From positions 1-31,830 of the forward strand of contig CBFHHA010000028.1 in assembly GCA_965655625.1 (NCBI GenBank): 31,830 nucleotides of DNA, given 5' to 3'. A program made the translations under genes and the position numbers. Under the pieces are notes generated by a model. That model worked only from the letters and a program-made list of their open reading frames with translations. It searched no databases and was not told the DNA's origin. This DNA is from CAJJDF01 sp965655625. GTDB taxonomy: Bacteria; Bacteroidota; Bacteroidia; Flavobacteriales_D; CAJJDF01. Below are positions 1 to 7,575 of the stretch, one piece after another (position 1 is the stretch's first letter; each line of letters starts with the position of its first letter).

Positions 1-1
1 T

Positions 2-97
2 TTATTAATTCTATTTTGGGTTGGAGCAAGTTGTACTACCTCGAAAAGAAAATGCAATGGAAAGAAAGGGCAGGAAACTAGGATGGGAACAATTTAG
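2..97 (+). CDS. Very small lipoprotein, 3' end only (5' end outside window)
   Basis: Frame 2 from the first bases is open for 31 codons to a TAG at 95-97. It begins with a hydrophobic run (LLILFWVGAS) directly followed by Cys, which fits the end of a lipoprotein signal peptide and lipobox. The mature part would be only about 21 residues: Cys, TTS, then a basic stretch with a second Cys and the ending RMGTI. Flavobacteria carry many tiny lipoproteins of this plan, but I cannot name a family. The start codon lies left of the window. Frame 1 is also open for 26 codons but shows no such pattern. The call rests only on the signal-peptide look and is tentative. Confidence 0.45.
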   Translation, partial: LLILFWVGASCTTSKRKCNGKKGQETRMGTI

Positions 98-153
98 CGA
101 TTACACTTTTCAATTTAAAAGTACCCAGTCACTTTGTCTTGCGAGATGAAATC

Positions 154-169
154 TTTCAGTTAGCTGAAA
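154..169. repeat. Small inverted repeat
   Basis: TTTCAG (154-159), loop TTAG, CTGAAA (164-169) form a perfect 6-bp hairpin 17 bases before the first 39-nt palindromic element. It may be part of the same intergenic structure. No gene is seen between 98 and 360; that stretch holds only this hairpin, the element at 182-220 and the promoter box at 316. Confidence 0.4.
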
Positions 170-181
170 TGCTATTTATTG

Positions 182-220
182 ACAGATTCTGGATCAAGTC
201 CAGAATAACCTTCACTTTTT
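182..220 (+). repeat. Palindromic intergenic element, copy 1 (loop TCAAG)
   Basis: ACAG, then stem ATTCTGGA (186-193), loop TCAAG (194-198), stem TCCAGAAT (199-206), then seven bases and ACTTTTT (214-220). A second element at 1678-1716 aligns without gaps over 39 positions, 27 of them identical, with the same loop and T tract. The eight stem pairs are kept although four of them changed. It could be a REP-like repeat or a weak terminator for the upstream lipoprotein gene. Confidence 0.7.
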
Positions 221-315
221 AAATGAAACTATTTATTCGGTTTAAAATTCTGTTATTACATTTTTTTCGTCATAATTATTTTCTAAAAATACTCCCATCA
301 AACTATAATATTTTG

Positions 316-323
316 TAATTTTG
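316..323 (+). promoter_or_regulatory. Putative -7 promoter box of peroxiredoxin gene
   Basis: TAATTTTG matches the Bacteroidota -7 consensus TAnnTTTG in all fixed positions and lies 37 bases before the peroxiredoxin ATG. I could not see a clear TTG box at the expected distance upstream. Confidence 0.4.
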
Positions 324-360
324 ACACTATCAAAATAACATTCAAAAAAATATAAATAGT

Positions 361-990
361 ATGACATTAGTAGGAAAAAAAGCGCCATTATTTAGCGCTC
401 CAGCATTAATTAACGGAAACGACATTGCACAAGATTTTTCTTTGGAGCAATTTATCGGAAAAAACGAGGTAATCTTTTTCTTTTACCCAAAAGATTTCAC
501 ATTTGTATGTCCTTCAGAATTACATGCTTTTCAGGATAAAATAGCTGAATTTGAAAAAAGAGGAGTAAAAGTTGTTGCTTGTTCAACTGATACAGAAGAA
601 TCACACTGGGGATGGGCACAAGTAGAAAAAGGACATGGAGGAATCAAAGGAATCAAATACCCAATCGTAGCAGATACAAACAAAACAATCTCTGATGCAT
701 TTGGTGTATTGGTTGGAGAGTACGATTACGATGAGAACGGAGCTTTAGTAGCTACAGGGCCAATGATTGCTTACAGAGGTTTGTTCTTGATTGACAAAGC
801 GGGAGTTGTTCGTCATTCATTAATCAACGATTTGCCATTGGGAAGAAATGTCGATGAAGCGATAAGAATGGTAGACGCTTTACAATTTACAGAGGAAAAC
901 GGTGAAGTTTGCCCAGCAAACTGGAGCGAAGGAAAAGAGGGAATGAAAGCCTCTTTTGATGGAGTTGCAGATTATTTAGCTAAAAACTAA
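361..990 (+). CDS. 2-Cys peroxiredoxin (AhpC/TSA family)
   Basis: A 209-residue cytoplasmic thiol peroxidase that reduces hydrogen peroxide and organic hydroperoxides at the expense of a thioredoxin or similar donor. The peroxidatic Cys50 sits in FTFVCPSEL and the resolving Cys184 in GEVCPANW, both standard for the typical 2-Cys (Prx1/AhpC) class. Length is normal for the family. The ATG is preceded by an A-rich leader and a TAnnTTTG box, and the gene ends in a strong terminator at 1031-1062, so it is probably transcribed alone. AhpC is a possible name, but no ahpF lies nearby, so I leave the symbol empty. Thioredoxin (trxA) is 14 kb away in this window and is a plausible donor (inference). 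Confidence 0.95.
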   Translation: MTLVGKKAPLFSAPALINGNDIAQDFSLEQFIGKNEVIFFFYPKDFTFVCPSELHAFQDKIAEFEKRGVKVVACSTDTEESHWGWAQVEKGHGGIKGIKYPIVADTNKTISDAFGVLVGEYDYDENGALVATGPMIAYRGLFLIDKAGVVRHSLINDLPLGRNVDEAIRMVDALQFTEENGEVCPANWSEGKEGMKASFDGVADYLAKN

Positions 991-1030
991 GCATTAGATT
1001 TTAAAATATAAATTCTAGATATTAGATTTA

Positions 1031-1062
1031 AAACCTTCTCGATTAATCGAGAAGGTTTTTTT
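1031..1062 (+). terminator. Rho-independent terminator of peroxiredoxin gene
   Basis: AAACCTTCTCGATTAATCGAGAAGGTTT is a near-perfect palindrome: stem AAACCTTCTCGAT/ATCGAGAAGGTTT, followed by a T run. It begins 40 bases after the stop codon. Confidence 0.9.
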
Positions 1063-1157
1063 ATACTCCCTAAATTGGAGTGTTAAATATATTTCAGCAT
1101 CTTTATTCATAATATAAAAACGAATCACTTTTTACTATCCACTAATAATAAGAAAAC

Positions 1158-1616
1158 ATGAAAATACTTATGGTTTGCTTAGGAAACATTTGTCGCTCCC
1201 CTTTGGCAGAAGGAATTCTGACAAAGAAGGCCAATGAAAAAGGATTGAATTGGAAAATTGACTCTGCGGGTACTGCGGCATATCATGTGGGCAATTTACC
1301 CGATGAGCGCTCGATTGAGGTGGCAAAAAAACATAGGATTGATTTAACCAATCAAAGAGCTAGGCAGTTTAGTCCCTCTGATTTTCAAGTATTTGATCTC
1401 ATATACGCTATGGATACTGAAAACTTTGCCAACATTTTAAAACTAGCCTCGTCGGAGGACGACAAACAAAAAGTGAAGCTAATTTTGAACGAACTGGAAC
1501 CAGAAAGTAACACCTCGGTTCCTGATCCATATTATGGCGGTGAAGATGGATTTGAAGAAGTGTATCATATGCTAGATTTGGCTTGTGAAGCTGTTATATT
1601 AAAGTTGAAAAAATAA
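1158..1616 (+). CDS. Low-molecular-weight protein tyrosine phosphatase
   Basis: 152 residues, cytoplasmic. The P-loop CLGNICRS (Cys7, Arg13; CX5R) at the N-terminus is the active site that forms the cysteinyl-phosphate. The general acid Asp123 is in DPYYGG near residue 125, as in all LMW-PTPs. Length is typical. The physiological substrate in Bacteroidota is not known: it may be a tyrosine kinase of capsule export, a sugar phosphate, or an arginine-phosphate (McsB/YwlE-type), and no partner is visible here. It stands alone, with the palindromic element at 1678-1716 downstream, and is followed on the same strand by an unrelated methylase. Confidence 0.93.
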   Translation: MKILMVCLGNICRSPLAEGILTKKANEKGLNWKIDSAGTAAYHVGNLPDERSIEVAKKHRIDLTNQRARQFSPSDFQVFDLIYAMDTENFANILKLASSEDDKQKVKLILNELEPESNTSVPDPYYGGEDGFEEVYHMLDLACEAVILKLKK

Positions 1617-1677
1617 ACGCAGATCACCCAGAACCACGATTCGGGGGACTGGTAATTAGTAAAAGTGCCGCTAATTA

Positions 1678-1716
1678 ACAGATTCCGTTTCAAGAATGGA
1701 ATGACTGAGACTTTTT
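1678..1716 (+). repeat. Palindromic intergenic element, copy 2 (loop TCAAG)
   Basis: ACAG, stem ATTCCGTT (1682-1689), loop TCAAG (1690-1694), stem AATGGAAT (1695-1702), then seven bases and ACTTTTT (1710-1716), followed by more T. It has the same architecture and spacing as 182-220. The stem has one G-T pair; three pairs differ from copy 1 by compensatory double changes. It may help end transcription of the phosphatase gene. Confidence 0.7.
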
Positions 1717-1767
1717 ATTTTTTGAATCGTATTATTAAATATCTTTACACTTTAAAGAGAAAAATAA

Positions 1768-2463
1768 ATGAGCAAAGGAACCTTACACCTACTCCCAATC
1801 ACCCTGGGAGAATACAATATGGACATTGCAGTTCCCTTGGGAGTTCAACGAGTGATGGATGAAGTGGAGGTATTTGTGGTCGAAAACTTAAAGACTACAA
1901 GAAGATATTTGAGAAAAGTAAATCCCTCCTACCCGATTGATGACAAAGAGTTTTTTGTTATCGACAAAAGAACATCTAGAAAAGAGTTAAGCCAATTTAT
2001 TCATCAACACAAGGACAAAAATATAGGTGTGATGAGTGAAGCAGGCTGCCCAGGAATTGCAGACCCAGGAGCTGAGGTGGTAGAGATTGCTCACGAACTC
2101 AATATACAAGTCAAACCTTTTGTTGGTCCATCTTCTATACTTTTGGCCCTGATTGCCTCTGGCAAAAACGGGCAGCACTTTACTTTTAATGGATATTTAC
2201 CAAAAGACAGAGGTGAGAGAGTTAAATCATTGAAAAATCTTGAAAGACTTTCAAGGAACAATCATACTCAAGTGTTTATGGAAACTCCTTTCCGCAACAA
2301 CCACTTAATCGAGGATATTTTGAAGCATTGCGACAATTCAATCAAACTGTGTATCGCTGCCAATATAACCTTGAGTAATGAAAAAATCTTAACCAAAACC
2401 ATTGGTGAGTGGAAAAAACAAACTCCAGATTACCACAAAGATTATTGTATTTTTGTGTTGTAA
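1768..2463 (+). CDS. RsmI-like SAM-dependent methyltransferase (tetrapyrrole methylase fold)
   Basis: 231 residues. The fold is that of RsmI, which 2'-O-methylates C1402 of 16S rRNA, and of cobalamin-pathway methylases. Visible family motifs are GTLHLLPITLGE at the N-terminus (compare the GxLYLVATPIGN strand of RsmI), SEAGCPGIADPGAEVV near residues 90-105 (SAM pocket) and FVGPSSILLALIASG near 118-132. The N-terminal glycine loop is less typical than in true RsmI and the protein is shorter (RsmI is about 280), so this may be the second RsmI-like paralogue that many Bacteroidota carry, whose target is unclear. ATG 1768 follows an A-rich GAGAAAAATAA leader. The next gene begins 20 bases after the stop. 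Confidence 0.85.
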   Translation: MSKGTLHLLPITLGEYNMDIAVPLGVQRVMDEVEVFVVENLKTTRRYLRKVNPSYPIDDKEFFVIDKRTSRKELSQFIHQHKDKNIGVMSEAGCPGIADPGAEVVEIAHELNIQVKPFVGPSSILLALIASGKNGQHFTFNGYLPKDRGERVKSLKNLERLSRNNHTQVFMETPFRNNHLIEDILKHCDNSIKLCIAANITLSNEKILTKTIGEWKKQTPDYHKDYCIFVL

Positions 2464-2483
2464 CAATTAAAACCTTGTCATTT

Positions 2484-3050
2484 ATGCCTTTCAGATTGTA
2501 CTCGCTCCTACTTGTTTCTCTACTTGCCTCGCTAACTTCTTTCTCTCAATACGATCCTGATTATGGCGATGAAGACAAAGAGGATTTAAGTGGACTTCCT
2601 CTGAAAGAACGATTGTACACTGGAGGTAATTTTTGGGCTAATTTTGGAACTTTAACAAATGTAGAAGTTTCGCCAATTCTGGGCTACAGAATTACCAGCG
2701 ACTATTCTGTCGGTGTGGGTTTAAAATACAACTATTTCAGCGACCGAAGATTTTCACCTGTTTTCACCTCTAGCATTTATGGAGGAAGTATTTTTACTCG
2801 CTATAGATTTTTTGATAGGCTCGTGGCTCATGCCGAATTCGAAATGCTAAACACGGATGACTTCAACACCATTCCATCTGTACGGAGAGTTTGGGTTCCT
2901 ATAGGGCTTGTGGGCGGTGGATACACCTCCAATGGATTTCAAATATTGGCGCTGTATGACTTAATTGACGACCGAAACAATCCGTATATCGGAACATTTG
3001 GGGCTAATTCTAGGCTCTATTTAAGAGTTGGTTTTTTATTCAATCTTTAA
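2484..3050 (+). CDS. Small outer-membrane beta-barrel protein of unknown function
   Basis: 188 residues. The reading frame is open further upstream (to 2409), but that part overlaps the methylase end. ATG 2484 is preferred because it starts a clear signal peptide (MPFRLYSLLLVSLLASLTSFSQ, cleavage near residue 22). The mature protein has an acidic N-terminal segment (DPDYGDEDKED), then alternating aromatic/glycine strands (VGVGLKYNYF, GGSIFTRYRFF) and ends in FLFNL, a typical C-terminal barrel strand with terminal hydrophobic residues. About eight strands seem likely. No specific family is recognised. It probably shares a transcript with the methylase (20-base gap) and meets panD tail to tail with a four-base overlap. 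Confidence 0.75.
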   Translation: MPFRLYSLLLVSLLASLTSFSQYDPDYGDEDKEDLSGLPLKERLYTGGNFWANFGTLTNVEVSPILGYRITSDYSVGVGLKYNYFSDRRFSPVFTSSIYGGSIFTRYRFFDRLVAHAEFEMLNTDDFNTIPSVRRVWVPIGLVGGGYTSNGFQILALYDLIDDRNNPYIGTFGANSRLYLRVGFLFNL

Positions 3051-3394
3051 ACCAGTTGATTTCCTTCTCCCGGAAAAATCATGGACGGCTTGTAGCTTTT
3101 TGCTTCTTCAAAATCCATGTAACCGTATCCAATGATAATCACCTGATCACCTACAGCCACTAACCTCGCTGAAGGTCCGTTGAGGCAAATCACACCTGAA
3201 CCTCTTTCTCCTTTGATAACGTATGTTTCTAATCGAGCTGCATTGTTCAAGTTCACAATCTGAACTCTCTCTCCTTCAATAATATTTGAGGCTTCCATCA
3301 AAGCTTCATCAATTGTAATACTTCCAATGTAGTTTAATTCAGCTTGAGTTATGGTTACTCTATGAATTTTCGATTTTACTGCTTTTATCATCAT
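3047..3394 (-). CDS. panD: Aspartate 1-decarboxylase
   Basis: 115-residue pyruvoyl enzyme that makes beta-alanine from L-aspartate for pantothenate and coenzyme A. The self-cleavage site Gly24-Ser25 is visible in YIGSITID, at exactly the same residue numbers as in E. coli PanD. Other family signs are KIHRVTITQAELNY before the site, and ARLETYVIKGERGSGVICLNG and DQVIIIGYG later. Length is normal. Two ATG codons are adjacent at the start; the outer one keeps the E. coli numbering. It lies 63 bases downstream of purB on the same strand, so it may be partly cotranscribed, although the pathways are unrelated. Confidence 0.96.
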   Translation of the reverse strand: MMIKAVKSKIHRVTITQAELNYIGSITIDEALMEASNIIEGERVQIVNLNNAARLETYVIKGERGSGVICLNGPSARLVAVGDQVIIIGYGYMDFEEAKSYKPSMIFPGEGNQLV

Positions 3395-3457
3395 AGTCGT
3401 TCAAGGCTATTTTATGTGTGATTATTAGATTTCGTTAGCGAATGTAGGAATATTTTA

Positions 3458-4819
3458 TTAAAAAATCATCATGTCAATCCCGGTGTAAGTATGCGGAGAA
3501 ATCAACATTAATTCCTCTTTTATCTCGTCCGAAACATCTAAAGTTTGAACAAATTCCTGAATAGATTCCTGAGTCATTCTGTCGTTGTTTCTGGTCAATT
3601 CCTTTAACTTTTCATAAGGATTTGGATAAGACTCTCTTCTTAAAACGGTTTGAATTGCTTCTGCTACTACCGCCCAGTTATTTTCTAAATCAGCTTTCAG
3701 TGCTGCTGAATTAAGCAACAATTTACCCATTCCTTTTTTCAAAGATTTGAAAGAAATCAAAGAATGTGCAATTGGTACCCCCACATTTCTTAGCACAGTA
3801 GAATCCGTTAAATCTCTTTGCAACCTCGAAATAGGTAATTTGATAGACAGGTGCTCGTATAAGGCATTGGCAATTCCAAAGTTTCCTTCGGCATTTTCAA
3901 AATCAATAGGATTTACTTTGTGCGGCATTGCCGATGAACCTACTTCGTTAGCCACAATCTTTTGTTTGAAATAATCCATTGCAATATACTGCCACACATC
4001 TCTACTGAAATCAACAAGAATTGTATTAATCCTTTTTAGGCAATCAAAAAGTGAGGCTAAATTATCGTAATGCTCTACCTGAGTTGTGTACTGAGAACGA
4101 GTCAAACCAAGAGTTTTCTCTACAAATGTATCGGCAAATTTCATCCAATTTATTTCTGGATAGGCAATGTGATGAGCATTAAAATTACCAGTAGCTCCCC
4201 CAAATTTGGCTGAGTAATCAATTTGCTTCAATTGCTTCAGCTGAACTTGCAACCTTTCAACGAATACATACATTTCCTTTCCCAAAATAGTAGGAGAAGC
4301 AGCTTGTCCATGAGTTTTTGCGAGCATAGGAATTTCTCCCCAAAGGCTCGACATACTTTTCAAATGCTCAATAATTTCTGTTAAAGAAGGAATATACACC
4401 TCCTCTATGGCATCTTTCAACATCATAGGAATAGCGGTATTATTGATATCTTGGGAGGTCAGTCCAAAATGAATAAATTCCTTGGTATTTCCTAAATCAA
4501 TTGTTTCTACTTTTTCCTTAATGAAATACTCTACCGCTTTCACATCATGATTTGTAATTGCTTCTATTTCCTTAATTCTTTCTGCATCTGACAACGTAAA
4601 TTCGGTGTATACTTTTCTCAACTGAGAAAAAATCTCCTCATTATTGATATTCTCTAAAAGAGGTAAAGGAATTTGACACAAAGAAATAAAATATTCAATT
4701 TCTACCTTTACTCGGTATTTAATTAAGGCGAATTCCGAAAAATAGGCTCCTAACTCTTCTGTTTTACTTCTGTATCTTCCGTCAATTGGTGATACTGCTG
4801 ATAATAAGGATAAATCCAT
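3458..4819 (-). CDS. purB: Adenylosuccinate lyase
   Basis: 453 residues. It catalyses two fumarate-releasing steps of purine synthesis: SAICAR to AICAR, and adenylosuccinate to AMP. The fumarase/aspartase superfamily signature GSSAMPHKVNPIDFE (around residues 292-306) carries the flexible catalytic loop. KTHGQAASPTILGKEM (around 165-180) and HFGLTSQDINNTA (around 118-130) are the other two conserved substrate-site regions. The N-terminus LSAVSPIDGRYRSKTEEL matches the E. coli-type long PurB. It is transcribed away from the EI24 gene, with a perfect -7 box 18 bases upstream of its ATG. Confidence 0.97.
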   Translation of the reverse strand: MDLSLLSAVSPIDGRYRSKTEELGAYFSEFALIKYRVKVEIEYFISLCQIPLPLLENINNEEIFSQLRKVYTEFTLSDAERIKEIEAITNHDVKAVEYFIKEKVETIDLGNTKEFIHFGLTSQDINNTAIPMMLKDAIEEVYIPSLTEIIEHLKSMSSLWGEIPMLAKTHGQAASPTILGKEMYVFVERLQVQLKQLKQIDYSAKFGGATGNFNAHHIAYPEINWMKFADTFVEKTLGLTRSQYTTQVEHYDNLASLFDCLKRINTILVDFSRDVWQYIAMDYFKQKIVANEVGSSAMPHKVNPIDFENAEGNFGIANALYEHLSIKLPISRLQRDLTDSTVLRNVGVPIAHSLISFKSLKKGMGKLLLNSAALKADLENNWAVVAEAIQTVLRRESYPNPYEKLKELTRNNDRMTQESIQEFVQTLDVSDEIKEELMLISPHTYTGIDMMIF

Positions 4820-4837
4820 GATGGTATTAATTTTTTA

Positions 4838-4845
4838 CAAAATTA
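4838..4845 (-). promoter_or_regulatory. Putative -7 promoter box of purB
   Basis: On the minus strand this reads TAATTTTG, a full match to TAnnTTTG, 18 bases before the purB ATG. It would give a leader of only about 12 bases. No convincing -33 TTG was found. Confidence 0.45.
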
Positions 4846-4986
4846 GACAAATCCCAAGAACTGAATCCCTATCTCAGCTATTTATTTGTTAATTATTCGG
4901 TTTTCTGTTCAGCTACCTCCACTTTTCTTTTTGTACTCCTTACTTTTTACTTATTTTTAAGGTGTTATCTCCAGTTAGAGCCACAC

Positions 4987-5826
4987 ATGAAATTTATCAA
5001 AGAAATAGCATTAGGGTTACGCAGTTACAAAGAAGCGTTGTTATTTATACTCAACCATGGTTTTTTGAAATACCTCATTGCCCCAGTTCTCCTTTTTGGC
5101 ATTCTTTTTTATTTTGGGTACTCCTTCGAAAGCTTGAGACATACAGCCGAGACATCAGTAGAAACTAAAGATTATTCTCTGGGTTTTATCGGAAGAATTT
5201 GGCTACTCATTAAAGTACAATTTTTTGCGTTGCTCAAATTCTTATTTGTAGATGCAGTAAAATACGTAGTTATCATTCTCCTTTCTCCTTTACTTGCTTT
5301 CATTTCAGAAAAAACAGAGGAAGTACTTACTGGAAATCAATACAAATTCAATTTACCACAATTGATAAAGGACGTAAAAAGAGGAATTGGAATTGCGCTG
5401 CGAATGTTAGTTGCCGAGTTTAGTCTTTTATATTTAATTTGGAAACCAATCTGCTGGTTAGTCGGAATTGACAACTTTACCTACGAATTAGTAGCGGTTC
5501 TTATTGGGTTCTATTTTTATGGATTTGCTTACGTAGATTATATCAACGAAAGATTGAGATTTACGATAAAAGAGAGCTGGACTTTTATGAAAAATCACGC
5601 AGGCTTAGCTTTTGCAATTGGCGGTGTTTATTCCTTATTTTATAAGGTACCTTCGCTCATCCAAACGGACAATACGTGGCTTAAATTATTTTTAGATAAT
5701 TTTGGTGTGCTATTTGCTCCATTTGTAGCTATTGTTGCGGCCACAATCGCTATGCACAAATTGGTAGACCTAAACACTTCCAAGTTTGCCAGCAAAAAAG
5801 AAACTAACGTAACTCAAACCAATTAA
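4987..5826 (+). CDS. EI24/CysZ-like integral membrane protein
   Basis: 279 residues with about four to six hydrophobic segments (roughly 28-46, 70-103, 137-160, 166-184, 205-218, 236-256). The stretch PLLAFISEKTEEVLTG (about 101-116) resembles the conserved loop of CysZ (PF..LLAEKVE..LTG), so the protein belongs to the EI24 family. CysZ is a sulfate uptake channel in proteobacteria, but Bacteroidota members are not characterised to my knowledge and sulfate transport should not be assumed. It opens a tightly packed run of seven plus-strand genes; the next ATG is 17 bases after its stop. An out-of-frame ORF upstream (4962) is not supported. Confidence 0.8.
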   Translation: MKFIKEIALGLRSYKEALLFILNHGFLKYLIAPVLLFGILFYFGYSFESLRHTAETSVETKDYSLGFIGRIWLLIKVQFFALLKFLFVDAVKYVVIILLSPLLAFISEKTEEVLTGNQYKFNLPQLIKDVKRGIGIALRMLVAEFSLLYLIWKPICWLVGIDNFTYELVAVLIGFYFYGFAYVDYINERLRFTIKESWTFMKNHAGLAFAIGGVYSLFYKVPSLIQTDNTWLKLFLDNFGVLFAPFVAIVAATIAMHKLVDLNTSKFASKKETNVTQTN

Positions 5827-5843
5827 TAAACGTATTCAACTTT

Positions 5844-7169
5844 ATGATAAAAAAACTTCTACCTCTCGTCACGTTACTTTTCTTAGCAATGTGTATTTCA
5901 AGCAACTCTTTTGGGCAACAAAAAACTAGTTTTGGTCAAAAAATCAAAATCAAAAAACTCCTGAATAAGGGAAAAATACTTGTGTATGAAAACAATTATC
6001 GAAAGGCGCTAAATGTATTCAGAACAGTTTTATCCTACGACAGTGCGAATGCAATGGCTAACTTTCGAGTTGCAGAATGCCACTTGAATCTCGACAAACC
6101 TAGACTGGGGAAAAAATATGCATTAAGAGCCATTAGCCTCGATCCTGAAACCAACACAGATGTGTACTTTGTTTTAGCAGAATCATACCACAGATTGGGA
6201 GAATTAGAATTAGCCAAACAATTTTACCAAAATTTCAAAGGAAAATCATCAAAAAGCACCAACGAAGATTACGATACTGAGGCTCGAATAAAGCAATGTG
6301 ACTTCGCCAAAATTTGCCTAGAAAACCCTGTTGATGCAACAGCAGAGAATATGGGAAGAAACATCAATTCATTCAATCCAGAGTATGCAGGATCCATCTC
6401 AGCAGACGGAAAAACACTCGTTTTCACCTCTCGAAGAGCCGATACAAAAGGAGGCGAAGTAGACGAAATTGCTGACAATATGTATTACGAAGATATTTAC
6501 ATCTCGCAATGGAATGATTCGATGAAAGAGTGGTCGCAATCCGAGCCTATAAAAGGAAGTATAAACACTCCTGTTCACGATGCCGTTTTGAGTATTTCTC
6601 CAGATGGAAACTCCATTTACGTCTACAAAAGTGAAAACGGTGGCGATATTTTTGTTTCCAGAAAAAGAGAAGACGAAAGTTTTGGTACAGCCAGTAACAT
6701 TGACAAGGGAAGAAATGTCAACTCCACTTATTTTGAAAGCTCTGCCTCGGTTACCGAAGATGAAAACTTTATTTATTTCGTAAGTGACAGACCAGGAGGA
6801 AATGGACAGGCAGACATTTATACAGCAAGAAGAATTGGAGACGAATGGACAAAACCTATTAACTTGGGCGATTCTATAAATTCGAAAGGAGATGAAAACT
6901 CGGTATTCATTCACCCAAGTGGCGATTTGCTTTTCTTTACCTCAACTGGTCATGATGGAATGGGATCGTATGACATTTTTTATTCCAAAAGAACAAACGG
7001 AAAATGGAGCAAAGCCAAAAATATGGGCTACCCAATCAACACGGTAGGATCAGAAAAAACAATTTCGGTTACCAAAAACTTAAAAACAGCGTATGTATCC
7101 ACAAATTACAAAGGAAGTTATGGAAATACCGATATTTTCAAAATTGACATCAGTAAAATAAAGTTCTAA
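5844..7169 (+). CDS. Secreted TPR and PD40 beta-propeller repeat protein
   Basis: 441 residues. The N-terminus is a signal peptide (cleavage near SNSFGQ, residue 24). Residues about 37-140 hold three TPR-like helix pairs (NNYRKALNVFRTVLSYDS, RLGKKYALRAISLDP, GELELAKQFYQNF). From about 175 on there are at least five WD40-like PD40 blades, for example SADGKTLVFTSRR, SPDGNSIYVYKS, DENFIYFVSDRPGG, PSGDLLFFTSTGHDG and KTAYVSTNYKG. This TPR-PD40 order is that of Bacteroidota OmpA-family proteins such as PorE, but here the protein ends after the propeller and has no OmpA peptidoglycan-binding domain. The role is unknown; it is probably a periplasmic scaffold. It lies 17 bases after the EI24 gene and 40 bases before the first lipoprotein gene. 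Confidence 0.82.
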   Translation: MIKKLLPLVTLLFLAMCISSNSFGQQKTSFGQKIKIKKLLNKGKILVYENNYRKALNVFRTVLSYDSANAMANFRVAECHLNLDKPRLGKKYALRAISLDPETNTDVYFVLAESYHRLGELELAKQFYQNFKGKSSKSTNEDYDTEARIKQCDFAKICLENPVDATAENMGRNINSFNPEYAGSISADGKTLVFTSRRADTKGGEVDEIADNMYYEDIYISQWNDSMKEWSQSEPIKGSINTPVHDAVLSISPDGNSIYVYKSENGGDIFVSRKREDESFGTASNIDKGRNVNSTYFESSASVTEDENFIYFVSDRPGGNGQADIYTARRIGDEWTKPINLGDSINSKGDENSVFIHPSGDLLFFTSTGHDGMGSYDIFYSKRTNGKWSKAKNMGYPINTVGSEKTISVTKNLKTAYVSTNYKGSYGNTDIFKIDISKIKF

Positions 7170-7209
7170 ATATTTCTTATCTTGTAATTCTATATCTAAC
7201 TCTTATCTT

Positions 7210-7575
7210 ATGAAAACAATACTAAGTTCCATCCTTTTAATCACGCTCGTTACCTTCTCCTGCAAAAAAGAAAAATCCGAAGATCGGGAAGAAGACACTC
7301 CCGTGGTGGAAGCAGTGAAATTTGCTGCCGATGTTCAACCTATTTTCCAGCAAAGCTGCGGAACTGGTGGCACTTGCCATGGTTCAAGTAATGGCGCTGA
7401 TGGAAAAATCTACGAAACACATGCTGGCGCTAGTTCAGTTCCAGATTCCCAAACCCTGGGTAGTATAAAGCACAGTCCAGGATTTAAAAATATGCCACAA
7501 TTAGGCTCTCAGCTCTCTGCATCCAAAATTGCCAAAATTGAAGCATGGATAAATGGAGGCAAACTAAATGATTAA
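7210..7575 (+). CDS. Cytochrome-like lipoprotein with CX5CH motif (copy A)
   Basis: 121 residues. Lipoprotein signal ending VTFSC (Cys18), then a charged spacer (KKEKSEDREED) and one small domain. The domain has DVQPIFQQSC, as in monoheme c-type cytochromes of Bacteroidota, but the heme-type motif is Cys50-GTGGT-Cys56-His57, five residues between the cysteines instead of two. Met95 in KNMPQLG is a plausible sixth heme ligand, and the C-terminus IEAWINGGKLND is the usual last helix. It is clearly paralogous to the next gene (VxPIF..C, CHG, GADGK, GF..MP, W.N.G.L.). Whether heme is really attached is not known. Its stop overlaps the start region of the next gene by eight bases. Confidence 0.8.
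   Translation: MKTILSSILLITLVTFSCKKEKSEDREEDTPVVEAVKFAADVQPIFQQSCGTGGTCHGSSNGADGKIYETHAGASSVPDSQTLGSIKHSPGFKNMPQLGSQLSASKIAKIEAWINGGKLND

Noticed and set aside
1665..1862. 65-codon ORF before and inside the methylase gene
   Set aside because: It runs through the palindromic element and out of frame into the methylase; no homology features.
2409..2483. Upstream extension of the small barrel protein
   Set aside because: It overlaps the methylase end and would put 25 residues ahead of a good signal peptide; ATG 2484 is the better start.
6399..6914. 171-codon minus-strand ORF inside the TPR-PD40 gene
   Set aside because: It is antisense to clear PD40 repeats, has no recognisable domain or signal, and the codon pattern fits the plus-strand frame.
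7175..7209. Direct repeat TCTTATCTT twice, 26 bases apart, before the first cytochrome lipoprotein gene
   Set aside because: Short and low in complexity, inside an operon gap of 40 bases; no further support for an operator.
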